Of a DNA stretch of 64,000 nt, positions 43,844 to 54,572 are shown in pieces; the stretch's first letter is position 1; every line of letters begins with the position of its first letter. This DNA is from Alphaproteobacteria bacterium (GTDB taxonomy: Bacteria > Pseudomonadota > Alphaproteobacteria > Thalassobaculales > Thalassobaculaceae), in NCBI GenBank assembly GCA_024742275.1, contig JANSYS010000011.1, positions 1 through 64,000 on the forward strand, in the 5' to 3' direction. The notes beneath the pieces were generated by a model. The model was not told the origin of the DNA, searched no databases, and saw only the letters and a list, made by a program, of their open reading frames with translations. The position numbers and the translations under genes were made by a program.

Positions 43844-45550
43844 TCACGCCATACCCGCACAGGGAACGGATCCTAGTGTCGGGAACGCCCATCCGTCGGG
43901 GTCGGCGGCAGCGATCTCGTCCAACCCGGGTGCCCCCTGGAACAGCACGATGCGGATCCAGCGATCGGACTTGGGATCGAACCGCCCGGCCCCGAAAAAG
44001 GACAGCTTGCAGCGCAGCATATCCACGGGAACGATCCTCTCGCCGATAAGATTCTCGCGGATTTCGGCATAGGGAAAGCGTCTTGCGATGTAGACCCGAG
44101 CCGCAGCGAAGCGGTGTTCCGGGTGGCGCATCAGGAAACGAGCGAGACTCTCTGCGGCATCGGCGCTCGACAGGTCCCGATCGAACGCTTGAACCCTGCG
44201 GGCGATGTCCAGGGGCAATTCCTTCTCACAACCGGGCTCCTGAAATCGACGACCGAGGCGCGGCTCGCTCTTCTCTTCGGACACGTACCAGAACCGATCC
44301 TGTTCGGTCGGATCGTCGAAATCGATCGCCCTTACCCAGTCGAAAGCCGCATCGAGGTCACGTCGCATCGCGCCGACGGTCACAGTCGGGTCGAGGCGCG
44401 GTTCTCCTGGGCTCGCCATCCTGTCGGCCAGGTCGTCGACCACGTGTCCGTAGGGCTCGAGGATCAGGGAGACCAGGAGTTCTTCGGTCTCCACAGAGAA
44501 CGCCGCGGCCGCCGACATCAGGGATTCCCAGGGCCGACGGCGGGCCAGCCAGCCAGCGTCGAGCCAGCCGGCCAACGCCTCCAGGTCCTCCCTCAAGCCC
44601 TCGATACGGGTCATCTGCCGCCGGTCGTCGGTCTTCCATTCGACGACATGGGCCCGCGCTTGTTCGAGAGCCGCAAGGAAGCGGGAGATTTCGGGATCGG
44701 TCGCCTGTTCGACCGCGCAGGCCCGCGCGAGTGCCGTCTCGCGCGCAGCGATCCAGTTGTTCAAAAGAACCGGGTGATTGACCAGGAAAGGCGCCATCCC
44801 AAGGCCGGTCGAATTGCCGATACCGAGATAGCGCCGATAGACCGGGTCCAGGCCGACGGCCCGCTCCCCTCCCCGCGCCCGCGCGACATGCTCGACCAGG
44901 TCGAGGGTAAAGCCCCGGATCAGCCATACCGTCAGCATCTCAGCCTGAAAAGGACCACCCATCGCCGGACGGTCGGCAATGCGGGAGCGGTCGGCGATCC
45001 CGAATTTTCCGTTGCCGTACACCGCCGTCGTCCGCATCAGATACCCCGTCGACGCAATCGATCCTCGCTCGGGCTGCGTCCCGCGCGCGAGGGCGTCGGC
45101 CACATGCTCGAACAGCCGGACGCTTCGGTTTGCGCGGCTCAGCACGAGTTCCCTGGCGGTGAAGCGGGCGCCTTCCTGGCGCGGCACGGTCGCCGCAAGG
45201 CGGTCCAAATCGGCCTCCGACGGTTGCCCATCGAACAGAACGTACGAGGTGTCCCAAGCCTCCGCGATCACGCGGTCGCTTCTGTTCTCCGCATCCAGAG
45301 GCAGAGAGAAAGCGACGAGGCTGTAGAGGTACCCGCCCAGTTCGAGGCTGTAGACCGCCATGCCGTAGCCGTTCCCGTCGATCCGCCAGATCGGACGGCG
45401 GACCACGGCACGCTCCCTGTGGAGGCGGCGGATCAGGGTCCGCAGGAAGCTGAGACGCGTCGGAAAGAACGCGCCGAGCCGTTCGAGCCGCATCACCTCC
45501 GCCGGCGGTCGCATGGACGTTCCGGCGGCGATAGCGGCCGGTTCCGACAT
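43844..45550 (-). CDS. Conserved-looking 568-residue protein of unknown function
   Basis: I do not recognise the family. The protein is soluble, rich in Arg and acidic residues, and has no signal peptide or membrane helix. Distinct segments include RLGAFFPTRLSFLRTLIRRLH near the start, WRIDGNGYGMAVYSLE, YVLFDGQPSEADLDRLAATV, then LGIGNSTGLGMAPFLVNHPV near the middle, and RFWYVSEEKSEPRLGRR. NSTGLGMAPFLVNHP looks like an active-site or binding loop, but no known motif matches. The ATG at 45550 overlaps the M19 stop (TGATG), so the two are translationally coupled. The DUF3726-like gene begins just after its stop. Confidence 0.65.
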   Translation of the reverse strand: MSEPAAIAAGTSMRPPAEVMRLERLGAFFPTRLSFLRTLIRRLHRERAVVRRPIWRIDGNGYGMAVYSLELGGYLYSLVAFSLPLDAENRSDRVIAEAWDTSYVLFDGQPSEADLDRLAATVPRQEGARFTARELVLSRANRSVRLFEHVADALARGTQPERGSIASTGYLMRTTAVYGNGKFGIADRSRIADRPAMGGPFQAEMLTVWLIRGFTLDLVEHVARARGGERAVGLDPVYRRYLGIGNSTGLGMAPFLVNHPVLLNNWIAARETALARACAVEQATDPEISRFLAALEQARAHVVEWKTDDRRQMTRIEGLREDLEALAGWLDAGWLARRRPWESLMSAAAAFSVETEELLVSLILEPYGHVVDDLADRMASPGEPRLDPTVTVGAMRRDLDAAFDWVRAIDFDDPTEQDRFWYVSEEKSEPRLGRRFQEPGCEKELPLDIARRVQAFDRDLSSADAAESLARFLMRHPEHRFAAARVYIARRFPYAEIRENLIGERIVPVDMLRCKLSFFGAGRFDPKSDRWIRIVLFQGAPGLDEIAAADPDGWAFPTLGSVPCAGMA

Positions 45551-46545
45551 CAGGCAGCCGCCATCGGACCGAAGGACCGCTCGAAGAAATCGAGCCAATT
45601 GCCGCCCATCACCCGGGCCACGTCGTCGTCCCCGAAACCGACATGTCTTAAACCCTTGGCCAGATTAGGAAAATGAGCGTTCGAGCCGAACCAATTGGGT
45701 TGCGGCGGAAATCCCGCTTGGGCGGCGGACCCCTCGCCGTAGTCGATCTCTTTCGACCAGGTGCCAACCCGCATCCATTCGACGACGCTGTCCGGCTGAT
45801 CCTGGCAGAGATCGCTGCCGAAGCCGATCCGCTCCACCCCCATCAACTCCGCCGTCCGCGCGATCATCGTGCAGAAGCTCTCCAGCGTGCAGTCGGACTT
45901 TCCGGCCAGATGGTGAGGGTACATGGAGAAACCAAGCATCCCGCCGGTTTCGGCCAGCGCCTTCAGGACGGTATCGGACTTGTTGCGAAGGGCAGGATGC
46001 CAGGAGGCGGGATTGGCGTGGGTGATGGCGATAGGCCGCTCGGAGATCTCGATCGCCTCAAGGGTCGACCGTTCCGCGGAATGGCTCATGTCGACGACAA
46101 GTCCGACCCGATTCATCTCCTTGATGACCTGCCGCCCCATCCGGGTGATACCCGTGTCTTCCGCCTCGTAGCAGCCGGTCGCCAGCAGCGACTGGTTGTT
46201 GTAGCTGAGCTGCATAAACCTCGCGCCGAGGGTATGGCAGATTTCGACAAGGCCGATATCGTCCTCGATCGGCGACGGGTTCTGAAAGCCGAAAATGATC
46301 GCCGTACGGCTCTCCCGATGGGCGCGACGCACGTCTTCGGCAGAGCGCGCTTGCACGATCAGGTCCGGAAACCGCTCGAACCAGCGATTCCAGGAGATCA
46401 TGTTCTGGACGGTCTCGCGGAAGTCTTCGTGGTAGCAGATCGTGACATGCACTGCGGAAACGCCGCCGTCGCGCATCTGGCGGAAGACGGTTTCCGACCA
46501 GTTCGCATACTGACAACCGTCGATCACCAGCGGCCGAGTCCCCAT
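45550..46545 (-). CDS. Membrane dipeptidase-family protein (peptidase M19)
   Basis: 331 residues of the renal-dipeptidase metal-dependent amidohydrolase fold. Seen in order: LVIDGCQYANW (in place of the usual DGHND), FGFQNPSPIEDD, RFMQLSYNNQSLLATGC, VVDMSHSAERSTLEAIEISERPIAITHANP (metal-binding His region) and IGFGSDLCQD near the end. In the first motif the usual His-x-Asp is replaced by DGCQYANW, so the metal centre is altered and dipeptidase activity is uncertain. It is first of three coupled genes. The ATG at 46545 follows GAAGGGG. Confidence 0.85.
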   Translation of the reverse strand: MGTRPLVIDGCQYANWSETVFRQMRDGGVSAVHVTICYHEDFRETVQNMISWNRWFERFPDLIVQARSAEDVRRAHRESRTAIIFGFQNPSPIEDDIGLVEICHTLGARFMQLSYNNQSLLATGCYEAEDTGITRMGRQVIKEMNRVGLVVDMSHSAERSTLEAIEISERPIAITHANPASWHPALRNKSDTVLKALAETGGMLGFSMYPHHLAGKSDCTLESFCTMIARTAELMGVERIGFGSDLCQDQPDSVVEWMRVGTWSKEIDYGEGSAAQAGFPPQPNWFGSNAHFPNLAKGLRHVGFGDDDVARVMGGNWLDFFERSFGPMAAA

Positions 46546-46776
46546 TGCGCCCGCCCCTTCTCTGCCCGATGGACAGAGCCAGCTTAACCGGCGCCCGGAA
46601 CACGGTCGACCCATGGCGACGGACGCCGTCGACCGAAGGCGCTCCGGTATCAAAGCGATCCGGTTTCCAGGTCTCCCCAAAACGCCTGCAGACAGTCTCT
46701 ACGGGACCTTCTCCCGTCTCTCTGACGAGTTTCCGGTGTCAACGCCCGCCACCGCGAGGCCAGACGCGACGCCGCC

Positions 46777-48165
46777 TCAGATGTGCAGCGCGTGGCCCAG
46801 GGTTCGGAGCGCCGCCTCCTGGAAGGCCTCTCCGTGGGTTGGATGGGCGTGGATGGTGCCCGCGATGTCTTCGAGACGCGCGCCCATCTCCAGCGCCAGG
46901 GCGAAGCCGGCCGCCATCTCCGAGACATGGGCGCCGACCGCCTGAACTCCGAGCAGCAGATGGGTATCCTCGCGGGCGACCACCCGCACGAACCCGTCTT
47001 CCCGCGCCGTCGTCATGGCCCGCCCATTGGCCTGGAACGGAAACAGCTTCGTCACTGTGCGGTGTCCATCCGCCGCCGCCTCGTCCGGGTTCAACCCAAC
47101 GGTGACGATCTCAGGGTCGGTGAAGCAGATCGCCGGGATCGCGACCTTGTCCCAGGTTCGGCGATGACCGGCGAGAATCTCCGCCACCATCTCTCCCTGA
47201 GCCATGGCCCGATGCGCCAGCATCGGTTCGCCGGAAATGTCGCCGACGGCGTAGACACCGCGCATCGACGTGCGGCAGCGGTGGTCGATTTTCAGGAAGC
47301 GCCCCGACCGGTCCAGATCCAGTTGCTCGAGTCCGTATCCTTCCGTTTTCGGGCGACGTCCGACCGTGACGAGCACCTTTTCGGCGGCCACCGCTTCCGC
47401 ACCCTGGCCGCGATCGATCTTCAGAGCGGTGTCGTCGAACCCGACGGCCTGCGCCCCGGTCAGAACCTCGACGCCGAGCGCCTCCAGCCGGGCCAACACC
47501 GGTCGCACGAGTTCTGCATCATACTGCGGGAGCACGGTGTCCGCCGCTTCGATCACGGTGACCCTTGAGCCGAGCTTAGCAAAGGCGGTGCCGAGCTCCA
47601 GGCCGATGTACCCGCCGCCGACCACCGCCAGCGACATCGGGACGGCGCCGAGCGCAAGGGCGTCCGCAGACGAGAGGATACGGTCGCCGAAGGCCAGGTT
47701 CGGCAGGGCCACCGGCTCCGACCCCGTCGCGATCACCACGTTCTCCGCCCGGATCGTCTGGATGCCGGTATCCGTGGTCACGTCAACGGTCTTGCCGTCG
47801 ACGAAAGTGGCCCAGCCTCGGATCGACTTGACCCCGGCTTTCTTCAGCAGGCCGCCGACGCCCAGGTTGAGCCGTTCGACGATCCCATCCTTCCAGGCGA
47901 TGGTCCTGGCGAAATCTATCGCCGGCGACGCGGCAGACAGGCCGAACTGAGTGGCGCCCGCCGCCGCCTCGTTCAGTCTGTGGAACGCGTCGGCGGCATG
48001 GATGAGCGCCTTCGACGGTATACAGCCGACATTGAGGCACGTGCCGCCGAGCGGCGCACCGTCGACGATGACCGTGTCGAGGCCGAGCTGTCCGGCGCGG
48101 ATCGCGCAGACATATCCTCCCGGGCCGGCGCCGACGACCAGAACCTTGCAGGTGATATCGCGCAT
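46777..48165 (-). CDS. lpdA: Dihydrolipoyl dehydrogenase (E3) of the branched-chain 2-oxo acid dehydrogenase
   Basis: 462 residues, flavoprotein that re-oxidises dihydrolipoamide with NAD. FAD-binding GAGPGGYVCA opens the protein, and the redox disulfide is C43/C48 in GGTCLNVGCIPSK. NAD-binding GGGYIGLELG lies near residue 190. The C-terminal HAHPTHGEAFQEAAL carries the catalytic His. It starts 3 bases after the E2 stop and is last in the four-gene operon. Given the context it serves this complex, though an E3 can be shared. Confidence 0.95.
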   Translation of the reverse strand: MRDITCKVLVVGAGPGGYVCAIRAGQLGLDTVIVDGAPLGGTCLNVGCIPSKALIHAADAFHRLNEAAAGATQFGLSAASPAIDFARTIAWKDGIVERLNLGVGGLLKKAGVKSIRGWATFVDGKTVDVTTDTGIQTIRAENVVIATGSEPVALPNLAFGDRILSSADALALGAVPMSLAVVGGGYIGLELGTAFAKLGSRVTVIEAADTVLPQYDAELVRPVLARLEALGVEVLTGAQAVGFDDTALKIDRGQGAEAVAAEKVLVTVGRRPKTEGYGLEQLDLDRSGRFLKIDHRCRTSMRGVYAVGDISGEPMLAHRAMAQGEMVAEILAGHRRTWDKVAIPAICFTDPEIVTVGLNPDEAAADGHRTVTKLFPFQANGRAMTTAREDGFVRVVAREDTHLLLGVQAVGAHVSEMAAGFALALEMGARLEDIAGTIHAHPTHGEAFQEAALRTLGHALHI

Positions 48166-48168
48166 CGC

Positions 48169-49482
48169 TCAGTCCTCCACGAACAGAGTGGCGGGGTTTT
48201 CGAGCTGGCGCCGGATCGTCTGGACGAACACCGCCGCGTCCCAACCGTCGACGACCCTGTGATCGAAACTCGAGGACAGGTTCATCATCCTGCGCGGCAC
48301 GAACTGGGTACCGTCCCAGACCGGACGGATCTGCATCTTGTTGACGCCGACGATGGCGACTTCCGGACGGTTGATGATTGGGGTGGTGGCGATCCCACCC
48401 AGCGCGCCGAGCGAGGTGATGGTGATCGTCGAGCCCGACAGTTCGTCGCGGCTGGCCGATCCGGTACGCGCCGCTTCGGCGAGCCGTGTGACCTCGGCGG
48501 CACAGTCCCAGAGCCCACGGGCCTCCACATGACGCACCACCGGCACCATCAGACCACCGGGAGCTTGAGTGGCGATGCCGATATGCACGCCGCCATGCTG
48601 GTGGATGACGCCCGCATCGTCGTCGTAGTGGGCGTTCATCGCCGGCTGCTTGGCGGCGGCATTAACCATGGCCCGCATCAGGAACGGGAGCAGGGTCAGC
48701 TTCGGCCGGTCGCCTCCATGCTCCTTGTTAAGGGTCTCGCGGAGCCGCTCCAGCTCCGTCATATCGATCTCATCGACGTAGGTGATATGGGCGACATGGG
48801 CGTTGGCATCGGCCATCCGCTCGGCGATCCGGCGCCGCAGGCCGACGACCTTGATCTCCTCGATCGCCGTGTTGGCGACCCGCCCGCCCCCGCTGAGCGC
48901 CTCGCCCGAGCCGCTGAACCAGAGATCGAGATCCTCATGGGTGATCCGTCCGGCCGGGCCGGTGCCGCGAACCTGCCTCAGGTCTACGCCGCCGTCTTTC
49001 GCCCGCCGGCGGACGGACGGAGCGGCGATCGGCCGGTCGTGTTCGCCGCGCGCCGGGCCGCGAGAGGGAACTTGCATCGGCTTGGCGCCGGTCGACGGTG
49101 TTCGCGGCGGCTGCCCTTCGGGTTCGCTCTCCAACGCGGGGGCCGGATCCCTCACCGCATCCTCATCGTCCCCGTCGGCGGCGCCCGCCGGCTCGGGATG
49201 CGGGTCCGTCGGCTCCGGCCGCACCGTGGTGTTGCCCGCTCCCTCGACCTGCAACGTCACGAGCGGTGCGCCGACAGAGAGCACCTCGCCCACATCGCCG
49301 CCGAGCCGGTCGACAGTGCCGGTGACGGGAGAGGGAATCTCGACCGCGGCCTTGTCGGTCATCACGGTGGCAAGGATGTCGTCCTCGCGCACGATCTGAC
49401 CGACCTCGACATGCCATTCGGTGAGTTCGGCCTCCGCGACCCCTTCGCCGACATCCGGCAGCTTGACCGTGTGCGTGCCCAT
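48169..49482 (-). CDS. bkdB: Lipoamide acyltransferase (E2) of branched-chain 2-oxo acid dehydrogenase
   Basis: 437 residues. One lipoyl domain at the N-terminus with the lipoylated K44 in VMTDKAAVEIPSPV. A Pro/Ala/Glu-rich linker follows, then the E3-binding domain (VRRRAKDGGVDLRQVRGTGPAGRI, about 130-160). The catalytic domain contains the active-site block SFDHRVVDGWDAA. VMTDKAAVEIPSPV is closer to branched-chain E2 than to pyruvate E2 (which has ETDKA). It starts one base after the E1beta stop. Confidence 0.93.
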   Translation of the reverse strand: MGTHTVKLPDVGEGVAEAELTEWHVEVGQIVREDDILATVMTDKAAVEIPSPVTGTVDRLGGDVGEVLSVGAPLVTLQVEGAGNTTVRPEPTDPHPEPAGAADGDDEDAVRDPAPALESEPEGQPPRTPSTGAKPMQVPSRGPARGEHDRPIAAPSVRRRAKDGGVDLRQVRGTGPAGRITHEDLDLWFSGSGEALSGGGRVANTAIEEIKVVGLRRRIAERMADANAHVAHITYVDEIDMTELERLRETLNKEHGGDRPKLTLLPFLMRAMVNAAAKQPAMNAHYDDDAGVIHQHGGVHIGIATQAPGGLMVPVVRHVEARGLWDCAAEVTRLAEAARTGSASRDELSGSTITITSLGALGGIATTPIINRPEVAIVGVNKMQIRPVWDGTQFVPRRMMNLSSSFDHRVVDGWDAAVFVQTIRRQLENPATLFVED

Positions 49483-49483
49483 C

Positions 49484-50497
49484 TCAGACCTCCAGCACTT
49501 CCTGCAGCGCCCGCCCGATACGGTCCGGCCCGGGGAAGTAGTCCCATTCCTGTGCGTGCGGGTACGGCGTATCCCAACCCGCGACCCGCCGGACCGGCGC
49601 CTCCAGATGGAAGAAGCACTCCTCCTGAACCAAGGCCGTCAGCTCGGCGCCGAAACCGGAGGTCAGGGTCGCCTCGTGGACGACGATGCAGCGCCCGGTC
49701 TTCAGAACCGACCGCCGGACCGCGTCCAGGTCCAAAGGGACCAGAGTGCGCAGGTCGATGATTTCAGCATCGACGCCCGCCGCCTCGGCCGCCGCCAGGC
49801 TTACATGGACCATGGTGCCGTAGCTCAGCATGGTGACGGCGGTGCCCTCACGGACGATCTTCGCCTGGCCTAGCGGCACGGTGAAGTGGCCGTCGGGAAC
49901 CTCGCCCAGGTCCGATTGCGACCACGGCTTAACGGGACGGTCGTGATACCCATCGAACGGTCCGTTGTAGAGCCGTTTCGGCTCCAGGAAGATCACCGGA
50001 TCGTCATCTTCGATAGCCGCGATCAGCAGCCCCTTGGCGTCGAAAGGGTTGGACGGGACGACGGTCTTAAGGCCGGAAACGTGGGTGAACAGGGCTTCCG
50101 GGGACTGGCTGTGGGTCTGACCGCCGAAGATCCCGCCGCCGGTCGGCATGCGCACCACCATCGAGGCGGTGAACTGGCCGTTGGAGCGGTACCGGATGCG
50201 CGCCGCCTCGGACACGATCTGGTCATAGGCCGGGTAGACGTAATCGGCGAACTGGATCTCCACGCACGGCCGAAGTCCGTAGGCAGCCATACCGATGGCC
50301 GCGCCAACGATGCCGGCCTCGCTGATCGGCGTGTCGAAACAGCGAGATGGCCCGTACTTCTTCTGAAGCCCCGCGGTGCAGCGGAATACGCCACCGAAGA
50401 AACCCACATCCTCGCCGAACACCACCACGTCGTCGTCGCGCTCCATGCAGACATCCATGGCATCGCGGATAGCCTCGATCATCGTCCGCCTTGCCAT
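49484..50497 (-). CDS. bkdAB: Branched-chain 2-oxo acid dehydrogenase E1 beta subunit
   Basis: 337 residues. Transketolase-type beta chain pairing with the E1alpha just upstream. FGEDVGFFGGVFRCTAGLQKKYG is the N-terminal family block; DTPISEAGIVGAAIGMAAYGLRP follows, then GGGIFGGQTHSQSPEALFTHVSGLK. The C-terminal transketolase domain has IDLRTLVPLDLDAV and VVHEATLTSGFGAEL. DVGFFGGVFR is typical of branched-chain rather than pyruvate E1beta. It begins 3 bases after the E1alpha stop. Confidence 0.94.
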   Translation of the reverse strand: MARRTMIEAIRDAMDVCMERDDDVVVFGEDVGFFGGVFRCTAGLQKKYGPSRCFDTPISEAGIVGAAIGMAAYGLRPCVEIQFADYVYPAYDQIVSEAARIRYRSNGQFTASMVVRMPTGGGIFGGQTHSQSPEALFTHVSGLKTVVPSNPFDAKGLLIAAIEDDDPVIFLEPKRLYNGPFDGYHDRPVKPWSQSDLGEVPDGHFTVPLGQAKIVREGTAVTMLSYGTMVHVSLAAAEAAGVDAEIIDLRTLVPLDLDAVRRSVLKTGRCIVVHEATLTSGFGAELTALVQEECFFHLEAPVRRVAGWDTPYPHAQEWDYFPGPDRIGRALQEVLEV

Positions 50498-50500
50498 AGC

Positions 50501-51805
<1,305 letters not shown>

Positions 51806-51871
51806 TCACGTCCTGATATGTCCATCGACGGAGCAATCTTCGAGGATGGATCGTCGAACGTCGGAAATGTT

Positions 51872-51925
51872 ATTTTGCGAATGTACCGTATTGAATAGGA
51901 TAGATATCAAAATCATTTTGCAAAT
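51872..51925. promoter_or_regulatory. Paired ATTTTGC repeats in the bkd / lysR divergent region (putative operator)
   Basis: ATTTTGCGAAT at 51872-51882 and ATTTTGCAAAT at 51915-51925 are near-identical, close to palindromic, and 43 bases apart (about four helical turns). They lie in the AT-rich 190-base gap between the divergent bkd operon and LysR gene, the second 23 bases before the lysR ATG. They are candidate binding sites for the LysR protein or an Lrp-type factor. The remainder of the gap holds the promoters, which I cannot place. Confidence 0.45.
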
Positions 51926-51948
51926 TCACCAGGGTAAGAAAGCGTCTT

Positions 51949-52833
51949 ATGAACTGGGACGACCTGAAACTGTTCCTGGCCATCGGCCGGCTCGGCAAGC
52001 TCACCGCCGCCTCTCGCCGCCTTGGACTCGACGTCGCGACCCTGAACCGACGAATGACGAGCTTGGAGCACACGTTGGCGACCAAGCTGTTCGAGCGCAG
52101 CCCGAAGGGCTACGCGCTGAGCGATGTCGGTCATGCGCTGATGCGACACGCCGAGGCGATGGAACTGGCAGCCGAAGCGGCGCAGGAGGAGGTGGGGCAG
52201 ACTTCGGCGGCGCTGAATGGGGCCGTAAGGATCGGCGTGCCCGAGGGCGTGGGGAATTTCCTGCTCTCGGAGGTCTGCGTGGACCTCTGCAACGCCAACC
52301 CGGATCTCGACATGGAGGTGGTCGCGCTGCCCCGGGTGTTCAGCCTGTCTCAGCGGGAGGCCGATCTGGCCATCGCCGTATCGCCGCCGCCCAGCGGCCG
52401 CCTGACAGTTCAGAAGATCACGGACTATCGTCTGCGGCTGTATGCCGTCGACGCGCTGATCGACCGGCACGACGGCTTCAGACGCGATTGGGATCTTCGA
52501 CAGGTCCGCTGGGTCGGATATATCTCCGACCTCGTCTTCGACCCTTCGCTGGACTACATTCCGCACGTCGTCGGCGACGTGCGCCCGGCCCTGACCTCCA
52601 CCAGCCTTCTGGTCCAGCTCCGATGGCTTCTTGCGGGCGCCGGGGTCGGGATCCTGCCGGATTTCATCGCCAGGGCCTATCCGGATTTGAAACCCGTTCG
52701 GGGCGACCAGATTTCGCTCAAGAGATCGTTCTACCTGATCCGCCACGAGACCGACGTCAGGCTGAAACGTGTCACCGCCGTCGCCGATCGCGTGGTTGCC
52801 GGCATTAGGGACCGTGTAGTGGCGCCCGCCTGA
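51949..52833 (+). CDS. LysR-family transcriptional regulator, divergent from the bkd operon
   Basis: 294 residues. N-terminal winged helix: MNWDDLKLFLAIGRLGKLTAASRRL then the recognition helix in LGLDVATLNRRMTSLEHTLATKLFER. The rest is the effector-binding domain (GAVRIGVPEGVGNFLLSEV). Position suggests it controls bkd, although the known bkd regulator in Pseudomonas is Lrp-like. The effector could be a branched-chain keto acid, by inference. The ATG at 51949 has only a weak AGGGTAAG site well upstream. The kinase-fusion gene follows by 29 bases in the same direction. Confidence 0.92.
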   Translation: MNWDDLKLFLAIGRLGKLTAASRRLGLDVATLNRRMTSLEHTLATKLFERSPKGYALSDVGHALMRHAEAMELAAEAAQEEVGQTSAALNGAVRIGVPEGVGNFLLSEVCVDLCNANPDLDMEVVALPRVFSLSQREADLAIAVSPPPSGRLTVQKITDYRLRLYAVDALIDRHDGFRRDWDLRQVRWVGYISDLVFDPSLDYIPHVVGDVRPALTSTSLLVQLRWLLAGAGVGILPDFIARAYPDLKPVRGDQISLKRSFYLIRHETDVRLKRVTAVADRVVAGIRDRVVAPA

Positions 52834-52862
52834 GCGAGCGACCTCCAGTCCAGGAGCACCCG

Positions 52863-54413
52863 ATGGAACCGGCTACCCACGCGGTCGAAGATCAAAGCGC
52901 CGTCTTCGCCTTCCTCGCGGATCCGGCGACACATGGCGGCAATGGAGTCGTCAAGCGGATCGACACCCATGGAGCCGCCGTCTTCCTGGCCGGCGACGCT
53001 GCATACAAGGTAAAGCGGGCGGTCAAGTTCCCTTTCATGGACTTCTCCACTCTGGAACGGCGCCGTGAAGCCTGCACGGCGGAAATCATCGTCAACCAAC
53101 CCAACGCGCCGGACGTCTATCTCGGTGCCCTGCCGATCACCCGCGACGCCGGCGGACTGGCAATCGACGGCGACGGCGAACCGGTCGAATGGTGCGTCCA
53201 TATGCGCAGGTTCGACGAAAGCCGGACCCTGGACAGGGTCGCCGAAGCCGAAGGCCTGTCGGACGGACTACTGGATCGGATCGCTGCCTCAATCGTCGCC
53301 TCGCATGACCGCGCGCCGGTCCACCACCGCGCCGGCTTCGCCGAGGCGCTTGCGAGGATCATCGAAGAGAACGGGGAGAGCCTCGCCAAGACGCCCGAGT
53401 TGTTCGGCGGCGTCCGGGTGGAGCGCCTGCGGCGCCGCGCTCGGGAAACCCTGACGTCGGTTCGCTCGACACTCGAACTCCGCGAGCGCCAAGGCCGGGT
53501 TCGGCGCTGCCACGGCGATCTGCATCTGCGCAACATCGTCGTCCTGGACGACGCGCCAACCTTGTTCGATGCCATCGAGTTCGACGACGCGCTGGCGACG
53601 GTCGACATCCTCTACGACCTCGCCTTCCTGCTTATGGATTTGGGTGAGCGGGATTTCCGGCGCGAAGCGAACCGGGTGATGAACCGGTATCTCGTCGAAG
53701 ACCGCGATCCGTCCCAGACCGACGGCCTTGCCGCCCTCCAACTCTTCGTCAGCGTGCGGGCGGCGATTCGCGCAAAGGTCGCGGCAGCCGCTATCGGGAC
53801 TACGGAAGGGACGGCACTTTCAGATCTTCGAACGGAGGCGGCGCGATACTTCGACTTCGCCGAGGCGGCACTGACCCCCTACCCGCCGCGCCTTGTCGCC
53901 GTGGGCGGATTATCGGGCGCCGGCAAGAGCACCCTTGCTGCCGGACTTGCGCCGGATTTCAGGCCGTTTCCCGGCGCCGTCCACCTGCGCAGCGACGTGA
54001 TCCGCAAGCGTCTGATGGGGGTGGCCGAACATCAGAAACTGGGCGAAGCCGGATACACCGCCGATGTAACTGCGGCCGTCTACGCATCCTTGCTCGACGA
54101 GGCGGAGGCGGCGTTGCGGGCACGCCAAAGCGTGATCGTCGACGCGGTCTATCAACGCCTTGACGAGCGGGAGGCCGTCGCCGATCTCGCCGAGGCGATG
54201 GATGTCGATTTCACCGGAATATGGCTGGAAGCGCCGACCGAGACGCTGGTGGCTCGCGCCGACAGCCGCAGGCACGATGCTTCCGATGCTGACGGTGCCG
54301 TCGTCGCCGCCCAGGCGAAGCGCGATATCGGCTATCTCGACTGGTTCAGGATCGACGCTGCGGGCGGCCCTGATCGAACGCTTCGGGCCGCGCGGTCGGC
54401 GACCGGAATATAG
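52863..54413 (+). CDS. Aminoglycoside phosphotransferase-like / P-loop kinase fusion protein
   Basis: 516 residues in two parts. The N-terminal half is a phosphotransferase-like domain (COG2187 type) with the catalytic loop CHGDLHLRN and the metal DFD-like segment AIEFDDALATVDILYDLAFL. The C-terminal half is a P-loop kinase (COG0645 type) with Walker A GGLSGAGKST near residues 348-357, and VHLRSDVIRKRLMGV. Such fusions are widespread in proteobacteria and their substrate is unknown. The start at 52863 follows CCAGGAG. It is not an antibiotic-resistance determinant on this evidence. Confidence 0.85.
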   Translation: MEPATHAVEDQSAVFAFLADPATHGGNGVVKRIDTHGAAVFLAGDAAYKVKRAVKFPFMDFSTLERRREACTAEIIVNQPNAPDVYLGALPITRDAGGLAIDGDGEPVEWCVHMRRFDESRTLDRVAEAEGLSDGLLDRIAASIVASHDRAPVHHRAGFAEALARIIEENGESLAKTPELFGGVRVERLRRRARETLTSVRSTLELRERQGRVRRCHGDLHLRNIVVLDDAPTLFDAIEFDDALATVDILYDLAFLLMDLGERDFRREANRVMNRYLVEDRDPSQTDGLAALQLFVSVRAAIRAKVAAAAIGTTEGTALSDLRTEAARYFDFAEAALTPYPPRLVAVGGLSGAGKSTLAAGLAPDFRPFPGAVHLRSDVIRKRLMGVAEHQKLGEAGYTADVTAAVYASLLDEAEAALRARQSVIVDAVYQRLDEREAVADLAEAMDVDFTGIWLEAPTETLVARADSRRHDASDADGAVVAAQAKRDIGYLDWFRIDAAGGPDRTLRAARSATGI

Positions 54414-54572
54414 TCACCCTCGCTTCTCGGTTCTTGACCGAGCCGGCGTCGCGGTCATCACCAGCCGCACTGGGACGCGTAGGTTCGGCCGATCGAGCCC
54501 GGTGCGCGCCCCAGAGCCTGTTCCGCCGCCGCAGGTCGGCGGTGTAGGCTGATCGAAAAACGGGAGGGATTC

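Noticed and set aside
52863-54413. Aminoglycoside-resistance gene
   Set aside because: The phosphotransferase-like fold is shared by many kinases; the fusion type is widespread and there is no resistance context.
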